A stretch of 64,000 bases of DNA, taken from assembly GCA_051859045.1 (NCBI GenBank), contig JBHYGK010000009.1, positions 5,929-69,928 on the forward strand, given 5' to 3'. The notes below the pieces were generated by a model. The model did not search any database and had not been told where the DNA came from. It saw only the letters and a list, made by a program, of their open reading frames with translations. A program made the position numbers and the translations under genes. This document shows, piece by piece, positions 8,655-17,117 of the stretch; position 1 is the first letter of the stretch; every line of letters starts with the position of its first letter. This DNA comes from JBHYGK01 sp051859045. Its GTDB lineage: Bacteria; Pseudomonadota; Gammaproteobacteria; Xanthomonadales; Xanthomonadaceae.

Positions 8655-9608
8655 TCAGCGCTTGAACGGCGCCGGCGGCGGGAGCGGCGGCGCGATCGGC
8701 GCGCCGCCGCGCGGCCCGGGGATGTCGTAGCGCGCGGCGTCCGGGCCGTCCTCCTGGAAGTGGATGTCCACCGCGACCACCGGCGAGCCGCAGGCCACCA
8801 TCCAGCGCTCCGACCAGCGCCGCGCGCCGGGCGTGCCGGTGGGCTGGGCGGTGACGTAGGGCGTGATGTCGGTGATCGTGACGCAGCCCTCCATCGCCAC
8901 CCGCGAGCGCACGCCCACCATCGCGTCGCGGGCCAGGACCTCGTTGGCGAGCGAGCCCGGCGCGCCGGGCGGCGGCGCGGGCGAGGCCGTGTCCGGCGGC
9001 GCGTGCTTGCCACCCGCGCGGGCCCGCGCGCCGGCCGGGAGGCCCAGCCGTGCCGCGAGGCCGCGGCGGTGCCCGCCGTCGCCGGGCTCGTCGCCGAGGA
9101 TGTCGGCGATCCGCCAGGCGCCGTCGGGCCGGCGCAGCAGCACGAAGCGCAGCGCGATCGTGGCGCCGCCCGGATGCGCCAGGCGCACCTCGACCTCGCC
9201 CGCCGCCGCGCCCGGGCGGATCGCCAGCGCGTCGGCGCCCGGGTCCTGCGAGGCCCACAGCGGGCTGGCGTCGATCCGGCACAGCTCGCGGGTGCGCTCG
9301 ACGCAGGCGCGATCGGCCGCCAGCGCGGCCGCGAGCGCCGGCGTGAACCAGGCCTCGAGCGCGGCGGCCGGGGTCTCGAGGAAGCCCGGGCCGCCGAGCC
9401 CGTCGGCGTCCTCGATCAGCTCCCAGGCGTAGGCGCGGTACAGCGCCGCGACGACGGCCTCGGGCGCGGCGTCCGCGGGCAGGCCAGCGGCGGGCGTCGC
9501 CTGCACGGCGCGCGCCGGCGACGCGGGCGCGACGGCCAGCGCGAGCGCGAGGCCGAGGGCGGGCAGCGTGGCCTGCAGGCCGGCGGGGAACGGGCGGGCG
9601 GTCGACAT
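8655..9608 (-). CDS. Secreted protein, DUF3828/NTF2-like fold suspected
   Basis: 317 aa with a clear signal peptide (Leu/Ala core ~res 12-30, AxA cleavage after PASPARA). The first half (AAPEAVVAALYRAYAWELI, then FFTP-like ALEAWFTPALAAAL and ACVERTRELCRIDASPLWASQDPG) resembles DUF3828-type NTF2 folds. The second half (~res 210-317) contains LANEVLARDAMVGVRSRVAMEG and ends Pro-rich. Two Cys pairs could form disulfides in the periplasm. No enzymatic motif is seen. It is the first of a long run of minus-strand genes. Confidence 0.6.
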   Translation of the reverse strand: MSTARPFPAGLQATLPALGLALALAVAPASPARAVQATPAAGLPADAAPEAVVAALYRAYAWELIEDADGLGGPGFLETPAAALEAWFTPALAAALAADRACVERTRELCRIDASPLWASQDPGADALAIRPGAAAGEVEVRLAHPGGATIALRFVLLRRPDGAWRIADILGDEPGDGGHRRGLAARLGLPAGARARAGGKHAPPDTASPAPPPGAPGSLANEVLARDAMVGVRSRVAMEGCVTITDITPYVTAQPTGTPGARRWSERWMVACGSPVVAVDIHFQEDGPDAARYDIPGPRGGAPIAPPLPPPAPFKR

Positions 9609-9735
9609 GGCGGGGCCGGGGCATGGCGGGGGGCGGCCAGCATGCCGCGCGTCCGCAGCCGTCGGGACGCCGCCGGGGCCGGGGTGGCCGCGGGCCCCTG
9701 CCGCGCCCGGGGCCTCATGGCGCGGCGCGGCCGGC

Positions 9736-10212
9736 TCAGCCGTCGCCGCGCACCGGCGCCACCACCGGCGGCGCGGGCGGCGGCGCCTGCAGCGCGACCT
9801 GCTGGTGCCACTGCTCGCCGCTGCTGCCGAGGATCCCCTGCAGGGTCTCGAACATCGGCGCGATGGCCGCGTCGTCCTCGCCGCGCGCCACGCGCCAGGC
9901 GAGCTCGCGCTGGAGGTCGCGCAGGCGGTTGAGCGTGGCGCGCTCGTGGATCCACAGCTCGGCCGGCTTGCGCAGCCCCTCGAGCGCGGTCACCACGCCC
10001 GCGCCCGTGGTGGCCGCCAGCACCAGCAGCCCGATCCAGCCCGCCTGGCCCGGCAGCATCAGCGCGGCGCCCGCGAGCACAGAGGCCCCCGCGCTCAGGC
10101 CGATGCTCCAGTAGCGGAAGCGCCGGTAGAGGGTCTTGTGCCCCTTCGATTCGTCCGCGAAGTGGGTGATCCGCGCGGCGAGCTCGCCGCGCAGGAAGTC
10201 GATGGCGGCCAT
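9736..10212 (-). CDS. DUF4231/SLATT-like two-helix membrane protein
   Basis: 158 aa. A charged helix (res 1-35) precedes two adjacent membrane segments (WSIGLSAGASVLAGAALML and GWIGLLVLAATTGAGVVTAL). A cytoplasmic helix follows (RKPAELWIHERATLNRLRDLQRELAW). This layout matches DUF4231 in the SLATT class, 2-TM proteins often coupled with nucleotide-signal or defence genes. No such partner gene is adjacent. The C-terminal Pro/Ala tail looks disordered. Function unknown. Confidence 0.6.
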   Translation of the reverse strand: MAAIDFLRGELAARITHFADESKGHKTLYRRFRYWSIGLSAGASVLAGAALMLPGQAGWIGLLVLAATTGAGVVTALEGLRKPAELWIHERATLNRLRDLQRELAWRVARGEDDAAIAPMFETLQGILGSSGEQWHQQVALQAPPPAPPVVAPVRGDG

Positions 10213-10324
10213 GGCGCGTCCCGGTCACTCGCCCCCGAGCGGGGCGGGGAGGTGAACGCCGCGCCGGCCCGCGGGCGGACGCCGACGGGGCCGGAGCGCG
10301 GCCGCGCCGACCGGCGGGGCGGCC

Positions 10325-11008
10325 TCAGCCGCCCAGCACCACCGCGTCGGGGATCTCGTAGCGCTCGGTGCCGGCCTGCACGAAGATCAGGTCGGCCTCG
10401 CGCCGGGTCGAGAACGCGCCGGCCGGCGAGGCCTCGCTGTCGCCGACGCCGATCGCGCGGCCGAGGCGGAACCAGATCAGCCGCTGCAGGCCGTCGGGAT
10501 GGGTGACCCGCAGCGCCGCGTCGCCGCCGCCCGAGCGGGTCACCACGAACGCGCAGCCGGTGGTGGGTTGGCCGGCATGGCGCGCGCAGGGCAGCTCGCC
10601 GCTCGCGTCCACCTCGCCCTCGCCGAGGCGCAGCGCCGAGGTGTCCGGGCCGCGCGGGACGCTGCCGTCGGGGCCCACGGCGCCCTGCAGGCGGGCGGCG
10701 GGCACGAAGCCCACCGGGCCGCCGCCGAGCGGCTGCACCAGGCACCAGGTGCCGCCTTCGCCGGCCTCGCAGCCGAGGTTGTCGAGCACGGCGCCGGGCT
10801 CGAGCCGGCCGGAGGGCTCGGCGCCCTCGGCGGCCTGCGCGCGCATGGCCAGCGCGTCGCCGGGCGAGAGGGTGAAGGCGCGGGCGCCGTTGGCCTCGAC
10901 CCCGCGGAACAGGGTGTCGTCCGCGCGCGCGGACGGGGCGCCGGCGGCGTGCGCGGCGAGCAGCGCGAGGGTGGCGGACAGCAGCAGAGGCAGGCGGGCG
11001 TGCGTCAT
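10325..11008 (-). CDS. Secreted protein of unknown function, possible SH3-like segment
   Basis: 227 aa with a signal peptide (LPLLLSATLALLAAHAAGAPSARA). The mature part has two Cys pairs. One stretch (GAVLDNLGCEAGEGGTWCLVQPLGGGPVGFVPAARLQG) reads like a bacterial SH3 domain. The C-terminal half has many short beta segments (LRVTHPDGLQRLIWFRLGRAIGVGDSEA) and ends FVQAGTERYEIPDAVVLGG, a form seen in small periplasmic DUF proteins. Unknown role. Confidence 0.6.
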   Translation of the reverse strand: MTHARLPLLLSATLALLAAHAAGAPSARADDTLFRGVEANGARAFTLSPGDALAMRAQAAEGAEPSGRLEPGAVLDNLGCEAGEGGTWCLVQPLGGGPVGFVPAARLQGAVGPDGSVPRGPDTSALRLGEGEVDASGELPCARHAGQPTTGCAFVVTRSGGGDAALRVTHPDGLQRLIWFRLGRAIGVGDSEASPAGAFSTRREADLIFVQAGTERYEIPDAVVLGG

Positions 11009-11165
11009 CGGGGGATCCTCGGCGGTGGTGGTGGCGCGGCGGGCGGACCGTCGCCCGGGCCGGCGGCGGCCGTGGGCGTGTTTGTCGGGAGCATCCCGCC
11101 GGCGGCGGGGCCCCGCAAGTCCGTCCGTCCGCGAGGCACGCCTCTCCGGCCCGCGCGCGGCGGGC

Positions 11166-11870
11166 TCAGGCCGCGGCTTCGGTCAGCCAGCGCGCGGCGA
11201 GCGCCGGCACGTGCGCCTCCGCCTCGCCCAGCAGCGTCGCGTAGCCGCGCGGCGTCATCGCGCCGGGCTCCAGCGCCACCAGCACGCGCTCGGCCTGCGG
11301 CGGTGCCAGCACCGCCAGCGAGGCCGCCGGCTGCACCGTCAGCGACGTGCCCACCACGAGCACCTTCGACGCGGTGCCGAGGTGGAAGCGGGCCTCGTCG
11401 AGGTGGCGCACCGCCTCGCCGAACCACACCACGTCCGGGCGCAGCGGCCGGCCGTCCACGCCGCGCCGCGCGGGATCCAGCGCCTCGCCGCCGAGGTGCA
11501 CGCGCAGGCCCGGATCGGCCACGCCGCGGGCCCAGGCCAGCTCGCCGTGCAGGTGCAGCACGCGCGTCGAGCCCGCCTTCTCGTGCAGGCCGTCGACGTT
11601 CTGGGTCAGCACCACCACGTCGTAGGCCGCCTCGAGCGCGGCGATGGCCCGGTGCGCGGCGCTCGGCGCGGCTGCCCACGCCGCGCGCCGGCGCTCGTCG
11701 TAGAAGGCCAGCACCGCCTCGGGATGCCGCGCCCAGCCCTCGGGGCTGGCCAGCAGCCGCCAGTCGTGGCCGCGCCACAGGCCCTCGCCGCCGCGGTAGG
11801 TCGGCAGGCCGCTGGCCACGCTCAGGCCGGCGCCCGAGAGCACGGCGATCTTCGTGCGCACCTCAGCCAT
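11166..11870 (-). CDS. Sir2-family NAD-dependent deacylase lacking the zinc cysteines
   Basis: 234 aa. Sirtuins remove acyl groups from lysine using NAD. The NAD-binding and catalytic motifs are intact: GAGLSVASGLPTYRG (~res 13-27), TQNVDGLH, catalytic His in HLHGEL, VVWFGE and VGTSLTVQPAASL. The small domain between HLHGEL and VVWFGE is short and contains no cysteine at all, where CobB and most sirtuins have four zinc ligands. Its ATG overlaps the upstream DUF3293 stop by 8 bp. Active enzyme likely; substrate unknown. Confidence 0.85.
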   Translation of the reverse strand: MAEVRTKIAVLSGAGLSVASGLPTYRGGEGLWRGHDWRLLASPEGWARHPEAVLAFYDERRRAAWAAAPSAAHRAIAALEAAYDVVVLTQNVDGLHEKAGSTRVLHLHGELAWARGVADPGLRVHLGGEALDPARRGVDGRPLRPDVVWFGEAVRHLDEARFHLGTASKVLVVGTSLTVQPAASLAVLAPPQAERVLVALEPGAMTPRGYATLLGEAEAHVPALAARWLTEAAA

Positions 11871-12591
11871 GGGCGGGCCCCGCGGCGAGCGGCGCGTCGG
11901 GATCGATGCGAGGGTGGAAGCGCAGCGCCGCGACGCTGTCGGCGTCGACCCACAGCACGGCGTTCTGGCGCCAGGTGACGCACAGCGCGTCGGCCGCCGC
12001 GGCGTCGACGCTGGCCGCCAGCAGCGAGGCCTCGCGCCACGCGCCGTCGCGGCTGGCGCCCTCGGCCGGGGCGAGGCGCGCGCCGGACTCGCGCAGCGCG
12101 GCCTCCAGCGCGGCCTGCGCGCGCGCGTTGTCGGCCTCGGAGGTCGGGGCGCCGAAGGGGTTGGACGCGGTGGCCAGCACGGCCGGCGCGCCGACCAGCC
12201 AGGCCCGCACGGCCGCCGGCGCGCGCCGGCCAGGCGCCAGCGCGCATGGCGCGCCGTCGATCCACGCGGTGTAGCGCGCGGCCTCGTACAGCGCGCGCAG
12301 GCTGTCGCGCATCGGCCGGTCGAAGTCGCGCACCTGGCGCGGGCCGGCGGGGCCGGGCGCGCATTCGCCGGCGACCAGGACATCGCGCCAGTCGATGGCC
12401 AGCTGCGCGCACAGCCGGTGCAGCGCGGCGGGGTCGCCGCGGCTGGCCCAGGCCGCGCTGCGCAGCATGCGCGGCGTGGCGGGCGCGCCGCGTTCGTCGC
12501 GCGCGGCCAGCAGCGCCGCGCGCGCCTCGGCCAGCGCCGCGCCGTGGAAGCGCCCGGCCAGGAAGGCCTCGAGGTCGTCGGGCAGCGCCAT
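11863..12591 (-). CDS. DUF3293-type protein with an extra N-terminal region
   Basis: 242 aa from the ATG at 12591. The C-terminal ~130 residues fit DUF3293 (TAWIDG, VLATASNPFGAPTSEADNARAQAALEAAL, WREASLLAASVD, CVTWRQNAVLWVDAD). These small cytoplasmic proteins have no established function. The N-terminal ~80 residues (ALPDDLEAFLAGRFHGAAL... RLCAQLAIDWRDVLVAGE) are helical and not recognised. A GTG at 12603 is an alternative start. The end overlaps the sirtuin gene by 8 bp, suggesting joint expression. Confidence 0.7.
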   Translation of the reverse strand: MALPDDLEAFLAGRFHGAALAEARAALLAARDERGAPATPRMLRSAAWASRGDPAALHRLCAQLAIDWRDVLVAGECAPGPAGPRQVRDFDRPMRDSLRALYEAARYTAWIDGAPCALAPGRRAPAAVRAWLVGAPAVLATASNPFGAPTSEADNARAQAALEAALRESGARLAPAEGASRDGAWREASLLAASVDAAAADALCVTWRQNAVLWVDADSVAALRFHPRIDPDAPLAAGPAHG

Positions 12592-12605
12592 GGCGGCGAG
12601 CACGC

Positions 12606-13010
12606 TCAGTCCACGGGCGCGTCGGCCGCGCGGCGCAGGCTGCCGTAGCACTGCATCCCGTCGGGGCCTGCGCAGGTATACCAGCCGCCGCCGTTGACCG
12701 GCATCAGCACCACCGCGCCGCGCCCGCCCACGGCGGTGGTCGCGCCCAGGCAGTCGCGGCCGCCGTTGGTGGCGGTGACCACCTGCTCCACCTCGAGCAT
12801 GCCCCGGCCCAGGTCGCGCGCGGTCCACGTCTTGGCCAGCACCTCGCTGCCGCTGTGCACCTCCAGCGTGCCGTCCTCCCGATAGACGTGGCGCTCGGGG
12901 CAGACGCCCTCGATGGGAGTGAACGCCCAGGCGCCGAGCAGCGGCGAGGGCGCCGCGGGCGCGGCTGCGGGCAGGGCGGCGGCGAGCAGCAGGGGCAGGA
13001 CGATCGGCAT
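12606..13010 (-). CDS. Small secreted protein of unknown function
   Basis: 134 aa with a signal peptide (LPLLLAAALPAAAPAAPSP). The mature part resembles a small beta sandwich: LLGAWAFTPIEGVCPERHVYREDGTLEVHSGSEVL, then KTWTARDLGRGMLEVEQVV, in the style of lipocalin-like 'stress response to hydration' proteins. Four cysteines. No catalytic motif. Lies 15 bp upstream of the DUF3293 gene. Confidence 0.6.
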   Translation of the reverse strand: MPIVLPLLLAAALPAAAPAAPSPLLGAWAFTPIEGVCPERHVYREDGTLEVHSGSEVLAKTWTARDLGRGMLEVEQVVTATNGGRDCLGATTAVGGRGAVVLMPVNGGGWYTCAGPDGMQCYGSLRRAADAPVD

Positions 13011-13047
13011 CGGCGGGGCCTCGGTGTGGGGTGTCGGGGAGGGGGCG

Positions 13048-13590
13048 TCAGGTGGGGCGCGCGGCGGCCTGGCGCCAGGCCGCCAGCGCCGTGGGCGCCA
13101 GCACGATCGCCACGGCCACGGGCCCGACGAGGGGCAGCAGCGCGAGCAGCCCGAGCGCGGGCGAGCGCCCGCCGCGTCGCGCGAGCACCATCGACACCGC
13201 CATCGCGCCGAGCGCCAGCGCCAGCAGCACCGGCAGGTCGACCAGCGCGCCGAAGCCCAGCCTCGGGAACGCCTCGCGCGCCAGCACGAGCAGCGCGAGG
13301 CTCGCGACCCACGCCGCCACCAGGCCGCGCCCGGCCGGCGCGTCGCGGCCGTCGGCGCCGTCGCCGGCGCGGCGCGTGCCGAGCACGTGCCACAGGCCGC
13401 CCGCGGCCACGACCAGCGCGACGCCGAGGCCGATCGCGATCGCCGCCCACATCACGCCGTACGCGCAGGCGCCTTCGAAGCTGCTGCCGAACCAGGCGCA
13501 GGGCAGCACGACGGACGCCAGCCAGGCCGCGCCCGCGCCCAGCAGCAGCGCCGCCAGCGCCACCCCCGCGATCCGCAGCGCGACGCCCAC
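13048..13590 (-). CDS. Integral membrane protein, unknown function
   Basis: 180 aa with five or so hydrophobic segments (VALRIAGVALAALLLGAGAAWLASVVL; YGVMWAAIAIGLGVALVVAAGG; LVAAWVASLALLVLA; LVDLPVLLALALGAMAVSMVLA; LGLLALLPLVGPVAVAIVLAPT). It follows another membrane-protein gene with 1 bp between them, so the two are probably made together. Not recognised. Confidence 0.6.
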   Translation of the reverse strand: MGVALRIAGVALAALLLGAGAAWLASVVLPCAWFGSSFEGACAYGVMWAAIAIGLGVALVVAAGGLWHVLGTRRAGDGADGRDAPAGRGLVAAWVASLALLVLAREAFPRLGFGALVDLPVLLALALGAMAVSMVLARRGGRSPALGLLALLPLVGPVAVAIVLAPTALAAWRQAAARPT

Positions 13591-13591
13591 C

Positions 13592-14086
13592 TCAGCGGGC
13601 CCCGGGGGCCGGCGCGGCCGGGCACTCGACGGGCACCGTCGCCATCCGCGCCGACAGCGCGCGCGCCTGCGGCAGGCCCCACAGCGCCAGTCCGAGGAAG
13701 GGCAGGCAGGCCAGCGCGTGCATCCAGCCCATCACCCGCGCGCGCGGGCCGCGCACGTAGGGCGTGCGGCGGAACACCTTCTCGCCGCGCGGCGGCAGCT
13801 GGCCGTCGCGCAGGATCCGCAGGCCGCGCGGCAGGAAGAACGCCGCCGTCAGCAGGCCGGCCAGCAGCGGCAGGCCGACGAAGGCGCCGTGCCAGACCAC
13901 GGTGATGCCGTCGACGCCCCAGAGCGTGCGGCAGGGCGCGTCCTCGACGAACGCGCGCCAGGTCGGCAGCAGCCACAGGTGCAGCGCGGCCAGCGCCGCC
14001 AGCGCCAGGGCCAGCAGCGGCAGGAAGGCGCGCAGGCGCTCGGCGCGGGTGTACTCGGGGGCGTAGTCGTGGGTGGCGTCGTCCAT
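13592..14086 (-). CDS. Integral membrane protein, unknown function
   Basis: 164 aa with three predicted membrane segments: FLPLLALALAALAALHLWLL, VVWHGAFVGLPLLAGLLTAAFFL and MHALACLPFLGLALWGL. Between them is a conserved-looking cytoplasmic loop (PRGLRILRDGQLPPRGEKVFRRTPYVRGPRA) seen in small Xanthomonadales membrane proteins. Immediately upstream of the membrane gene at 13048-13590; the pair may form one complex, which is inference. Confidence 0.6.
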   Translation of the reverse strand: MDDATHDYAPEYTRAERLRAFLPLLALALAALAALHLWLLPTWRAFVEDAPCRTLWGVDGITVVWHGAFVGLPLLAGLLTAAFFLPRGLRILRDGQLPPRGEKVFRRTPYVRGPRARVMGWMHALACLPFLGLALWGLPQARALSARMATVPVECPAAPAPGAR

Positions 14087-14169
14087 GCGCGGAGCCTAGC
14101 AGCGGGCCACGGCGCGCGGCAGTCGGCCCGGGACGGTTCGGCGGGGCCGCGGGGCCCGGGAGGTGGGGG

Positions 14170-14802
14170 TCAGCGCAGCCGGCGGCCGTCGGCGCAGGCG
14201 GCGACGAGCTGCGCCAGCCGCGACGCGCGGGTGGCCTCGCGCTTGGCGGTGGTGACCCAGTGCAGCACCACCTTGCGGTAGCCCGGCGGCGTGGCCTCGA
14301 AGAAGGCCCAGGCGAGGGGGTCGGCGCGGAAGCGCGCCAGCTCGTCGGGCGCCAGCGTCGCGGCCTCGGCCTGCTCGTAGGCGTACACCCGCGAGCGCGC
14401 CTCGCGCCGCGCGGCGAACGCGGCCTCGCCGGCGGCGGTCATCCGGCCCTGCGCGCGCAGGGCCTCGACCTTGGCGATGTTCACCGCGCTCCAGATCGAG
14501 CCCGGCGTGCGCGGGCTGAAGCGGATGGCATACGCCGAGGCGTCGATCCGGCGCCGCACGCCGTCGATCCAGCCCACGCACAGCGCCTCGTCCACTGATT
14601 CGGGCCAGCTCATGCTGGGCCGGCCGCTGCGCACCGCGTGGAAGCCCACCAGCAGCGCGCGGGCACTGCCGGCGTTCGCCGCCAGCCAGGCCCCGAATGC
14701 GGCGGCGTCATCGAAGAAGCGCGGCGAGGGCGCGTCGGCCACCGCGCTTGCGGCAGGTGCGCGGCGCGTCGTCCCCGGGTCAGGGCTTCCCCGGCGGGTC
14801 AT
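14170..14802 (-). CDS. YdeI/OmpD-associated family protein
   Basis: 210 aa. The family signature is clear: RFFDDAAAFGAWLAAN, then LLVGFHAVRSGRPSMSWPESVDEALCVGWIDGVRRRID, RFSPRTPGSIWSAVNIAKVEAL, and a C-terminal helix region with FFEATPPGYRKVVLHWVTTAKREATRASRLAQLV. Cytoplasmic proteins of this family have been linked to bacteriocin tolerance, but the mechanism is unclear. The first ~25 residues look poorly conserved, so the true start may be internal. Ends 4 bp inside the previous gene's reading on the same strand. Confidence 0.82.
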   Translation of the reverse strand: MTRRGSPDPGTTRRAPAASAVADAPSPRFFDDAAAFGAWLAANAGSARALLVGFHAVRSGRPSMSWPESVDEALCVGWIDGVRRRIDASAYAIRFSPRTPGSIWSAVNIAKVEALRAQGRMTAAGEAAFAARREARSRVYAYEQAEAATLAPDELARFRADPLAWAFFEATPPGYRKVVLHWVTTAKREATRASRLAQLVAACADGRRLR

Positions 14803-15533
14803 CGGGCCGCCTCGCCCCAGGCCACCTGCATCAGGCGGGCGCCGCGCGGGTCGTAGGCCTTCAGCTCGGCGCGCGCGTAAGGGTAGAAGTCGTTGCGGCC
14901 CACCCAGGCCTCGCTGAGCTCGGCGAAGTACTCGTGCTCGTCGGTCAGCGCATAGGCCGCCCGCGGCGTGCCGTGGGCGTCGGGCACCGAGGCGTACAGG
15001 CCGGCGGCGCGCGCGGCCCCGAGCGCGGCCGCGGCCTCGGCGCGCAGCGCGGGCGCGGCGTGCAGCCGCGCGTGGGCCAGCTCATGCAGCAGCATCCACG
15101 GCTGGTCCTGGCGCGACCAGGCCACGAAGTTCCGCGCGTTGCCGATCTCCACGCCCGCCAGCTTCTCGGCGAGGTAGCCGTTGGCGCGCAGCCAGTCGGC
15201 CGAGACGTGGAACTCCGCGGCGCCCTCGGGTCGCGCGTCCCACTCCACCCAGATCCGCGTGCGCCGCAGCTCGGCCACGCGCTCGGCCGGCAGCGCGGCC
15301 GCGATGGCCGCGAGCTGGCGGTCGAGCTCGGCGCGCGTCCGCGCGGCGTCATCGGCATGCGCCAGCACCGCGGGGGCCACCAGCACCTCGAAGCCGTGCA
15401 TCGACGTGCGCGCGTAGTCCGCCATCGGCCGCGGGCCGCCCGCGGGGGTCGGCGCGGCGGCCAGCAGCAGCGCCGGCAGCAGCAGGGCCAGCAGCCTCGG
15501 CCGGGCGGCGGACACGGACATCGCGTCAGCCAC
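14799..15533 (-). CDS. Secreted zincin-like metallopeptidase homologue
   Basis: 244 aa with a signal peptide (Leu-rich res 12-27). It carries HExxH as LLHELAHARLH (~res 135-145), and ~70 residues later DEHEYFAELSEAWVGRNDFYPYAR, whose Glu could be the third zinc ligand. This spacing and the NDFYPY end match gluzincin/anthrax-lethal-factor-like secreted peptidases, which is family knowledge applied by eye. Overlaps its neighbours on both sides by 4-8 bp, so it sits in a tight operon with the methyltransferase and YdeI genes. Confidence 0.65.
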   Translation of the reverse strand: MADAMSVSAARPRLLALLLPALLLAAAPTPAGGPRPMADYARTSMHGFEVLVAPAVLAHADDAARTRAELDRQLAAIAAALPAERVAELRRTRIWVEWDARPEGAAEFHVSADWLRANGYLAEKLAGVEIGNARNFVAWSRQDQPWMLLHELAHARLHAAPALRAEAAAALGAARAAGLYASVPDAHGTPRAAYALTDEHEYFAELSEAWVGRNDFYPYARAELKAYDPRGARLMQVAWGEAAR

Positions 15534-16320
15534 CCGCCGGCGCGCCGGGCTTCAGCGCCCGCGTCGCGATCGCCACCGGTGCGTGCCGGTTGAACGGCGT
15601 GGCCTCGTCCGACCACGTGTCCTCGTACAGCCCGGCCAGCAGGAAGCCGGCCTCGAGCTGGCCGCCGATCTGCGCCTGCAGCGAATGGCTGAACTCCGCC
15701 GCGCGGCCGCTCGCTCGCCAGGCCTCGGCCTGCGCGGGCGACAGGCTGCCGGGCTCGGCGTAGGGCAGGGCGTGGCGCACCACCAGCGCGCCGGTGCGCT
15801 CGACCTCGTCGTGGTCGAACAGGAACAGCGCGGGGTTCATGAAGCCCGCCAGCAGCGCGCCGCCCGGCCGCAGCACGCGGAAGCACTCGCGCCACACCGG
15901 GCGCACGTCCGGCACGAACACGTTCGACACCGGGTGGAACACCAGGTCGACGCTCGCGTCGGCCAGCGCCGAGAGGTCGGCCATGTCGCCGCGCAGGCAG
16001 GTGATGGCGAGGCCCTCGCGCTCGGCCACCGCGCGGTCCTTGGCCAGCTGCTCGTCGGAGAGGTCGAGGCTGGTCACCTCGGCGCCGGCCGCCGCCAGCA
16101 GCGGCGCCTGCTGGCCGCCGCCCGAGGCCAGGCACAGCACGCGCCGCCCGCGGACCTCGCCCAGCCAGTCGGCGGGCACCGCGCGGGTCGGCGTCAGCAC
16201 CACCGCGATCTCGCCGCGGCGCGCGGCCGCGATCGCGGCCGGGCCCACCGGCGTGCTCCACGCGCTGCCCTCGCGCGATTCGCGGTTCCAGGCCTCGCGG
16301 TTGCGTGCCAGCACGTCCAT
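15526..16320 (-). CDS. Class I SAM-dependent methyltransferase
   Basis: 264 aa from the ATG at 16320. Motif I is VLCLASGGGQQAPLLAAAGA with acidic strand-2 end VTSLDLS; motif for strand 4 is SVDLVFHPVSNVFVPD, and VLRPGGALLAGFMNP is the post-motif. The insertion FLFDHDEVERTGALVVRHALPY is typical of a conserved group of unspecified methyltransferases. Substrate unknown. An in-frame ATG at 16383 lies inside the upstream gene and is less likely. The start overlaps the VOC gene's stop (ATGA). Confidence 0.85.
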   Translation of the reverse strand: MDVLARNREAWNRESREGSAWSTPVGPAAIAAARRGEIAVVLTPTRAVPADWLGEVRGRRVLCLASGGGQQAPLLAAAGAEVTSLDLSDEQLAKDRAVAEREGLAITCLRGDMADLSALADASVDLVFHPVSNVFVPDVRPVWRECFRVLRPGGALLAGFMNPALFLFDHDEVERTGALVVRHALPYAEPGSLSPAQAEAWRASGRAAEFSHSLQAQIGGQLEAGFLLAGLYEDTWSDEATPFNRHAPVAIATRALKPGAPAGG

Positions 16321-16697
16321 CACCGCCTCTCCTCCATCAGCCCCACGAGGTTGCCGTCGGGGTCGCGCAGGAAGCCGGTCCACAGCGCGTGGTCGGGCAT
16401 CGTCGCGGCCAGCTGCGGCGCGCGCTCGGGGGTGCCGCCGCGGGCCACCACGGCGGCCCAGCCGGCCTCGATGTCGGGCATGCGGAAGTACAGGATCGAA
16501 TTGGCGCCGACCGCGCCCGCGCCCTGCGGCGTGCCGAGCATCAGCCGCACGCCGCCGGCGTCGAGGAAGGCCAGGCCGGGGCCGGCGCGGAACAGCAGCG
16601 GCAGCCCGAGGGCGTCGCGGTAGAAGGCGAGGGCGGCGTCGACGTCGGCGACGGTGACGGCGACCTGGGCGAGGCCCTGCGGCGCGTGGTCGGTCAT
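16320..16697 (-). CDS. VOC (glyoxalase/bleomycin-resistance fold) protein
   Basis: 125 aa. Two beta-alpha-beta-beta-beta modules: LAQVAVTVADVDAALAFYRDALGLPLLFRAG and YFRMPDIEAGWAAVVARGGTPERAP, ending in FLRDPDGNLVGLMEE with the usual C-terminal metal-ligand Glu. VOC enzymes include glyoxalases, dioxygenases and drug-binding proteins, and the substrate cannot be told here. Overlaps the methyltransferase start. Confidence 0.85.
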   Translation of the reverse strand: MTDHAPQGLAQVAVTVADVDAALAFYRDALGLPLLFRAGPGLAFLDAGGVRLMLGTPQGAGAVGANSILYFRMPDIEAGWAAVVARGGTPERAPQLAATMPDHALWTGFLRDPDGNLVGLMEERR

Positions 16698-16789
16698 GGC
16701 GGGAGTCCTGGGCGGGCCGGGCGATCGTGCAGGAGGCCCCCGCGGGGGGGCAACCGGCGCAGGTGCGGGCGGCGTCGGCGGTGCCGCGC

Positions 16790-17092
16790 TCAGTCGCGCG
16801 GCAGTTCGCGGATCTCGACCGTGCCGCCGGCCTCGTAGACCGGGTGGCCCTCGAGCCAGCGCGCGGCCGCGGCGAGGCTCTCGGCGCGCAGCCGCAGGAA
16901 GCCCGACGGGCCGGGGCCGGCCGGCACGGGCGCGCGCTCCCGGCGGAAGCAGGTGCCCTCGCCGATCGCGCTGCCGCCGTCGAAGTCCCCGGAGGCCCGC
17001 AGGCGCGCGAGGTAGCGCGCCCACGCGTCGGGGTCGTCCGCGCGCGCGGGGTCGGTGGCGTCGCGGTGCGTCAGCAGCAGGTAGTCGGGCAT
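16790..17092 (-). CDS. YciI-like (YCII domain) protein
   Basis: 100 aa, the whole length of one YCII domain. Begins PDYLLLTHRD, has ARYLARLRASGDFDGGSAIGEGTCFRRE, and ends WLEGHPVYEAGGTVEIRELPRD, the familiar 'leGhPvyeaGgtvEIReLp' form. YCII proteins form dimeric alpha-beta barrels with a probable His/Asp active site; many sit beside sigma factors, but none is here. Confidence 0.85.
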   Translation of the reverse strand: MPDYLLLTHRDATDPARADDPDAWARYLARLRASGDFDGGSAIGEGTCFRRERAPVPAGPGPSGFLRLRAESLAAAARWLEGHPVYEAGGTVEIRELPRD

Positions 17093-17117
17093 GCGCGTGC
17101 TCGCGTCGAGGGGAGGC

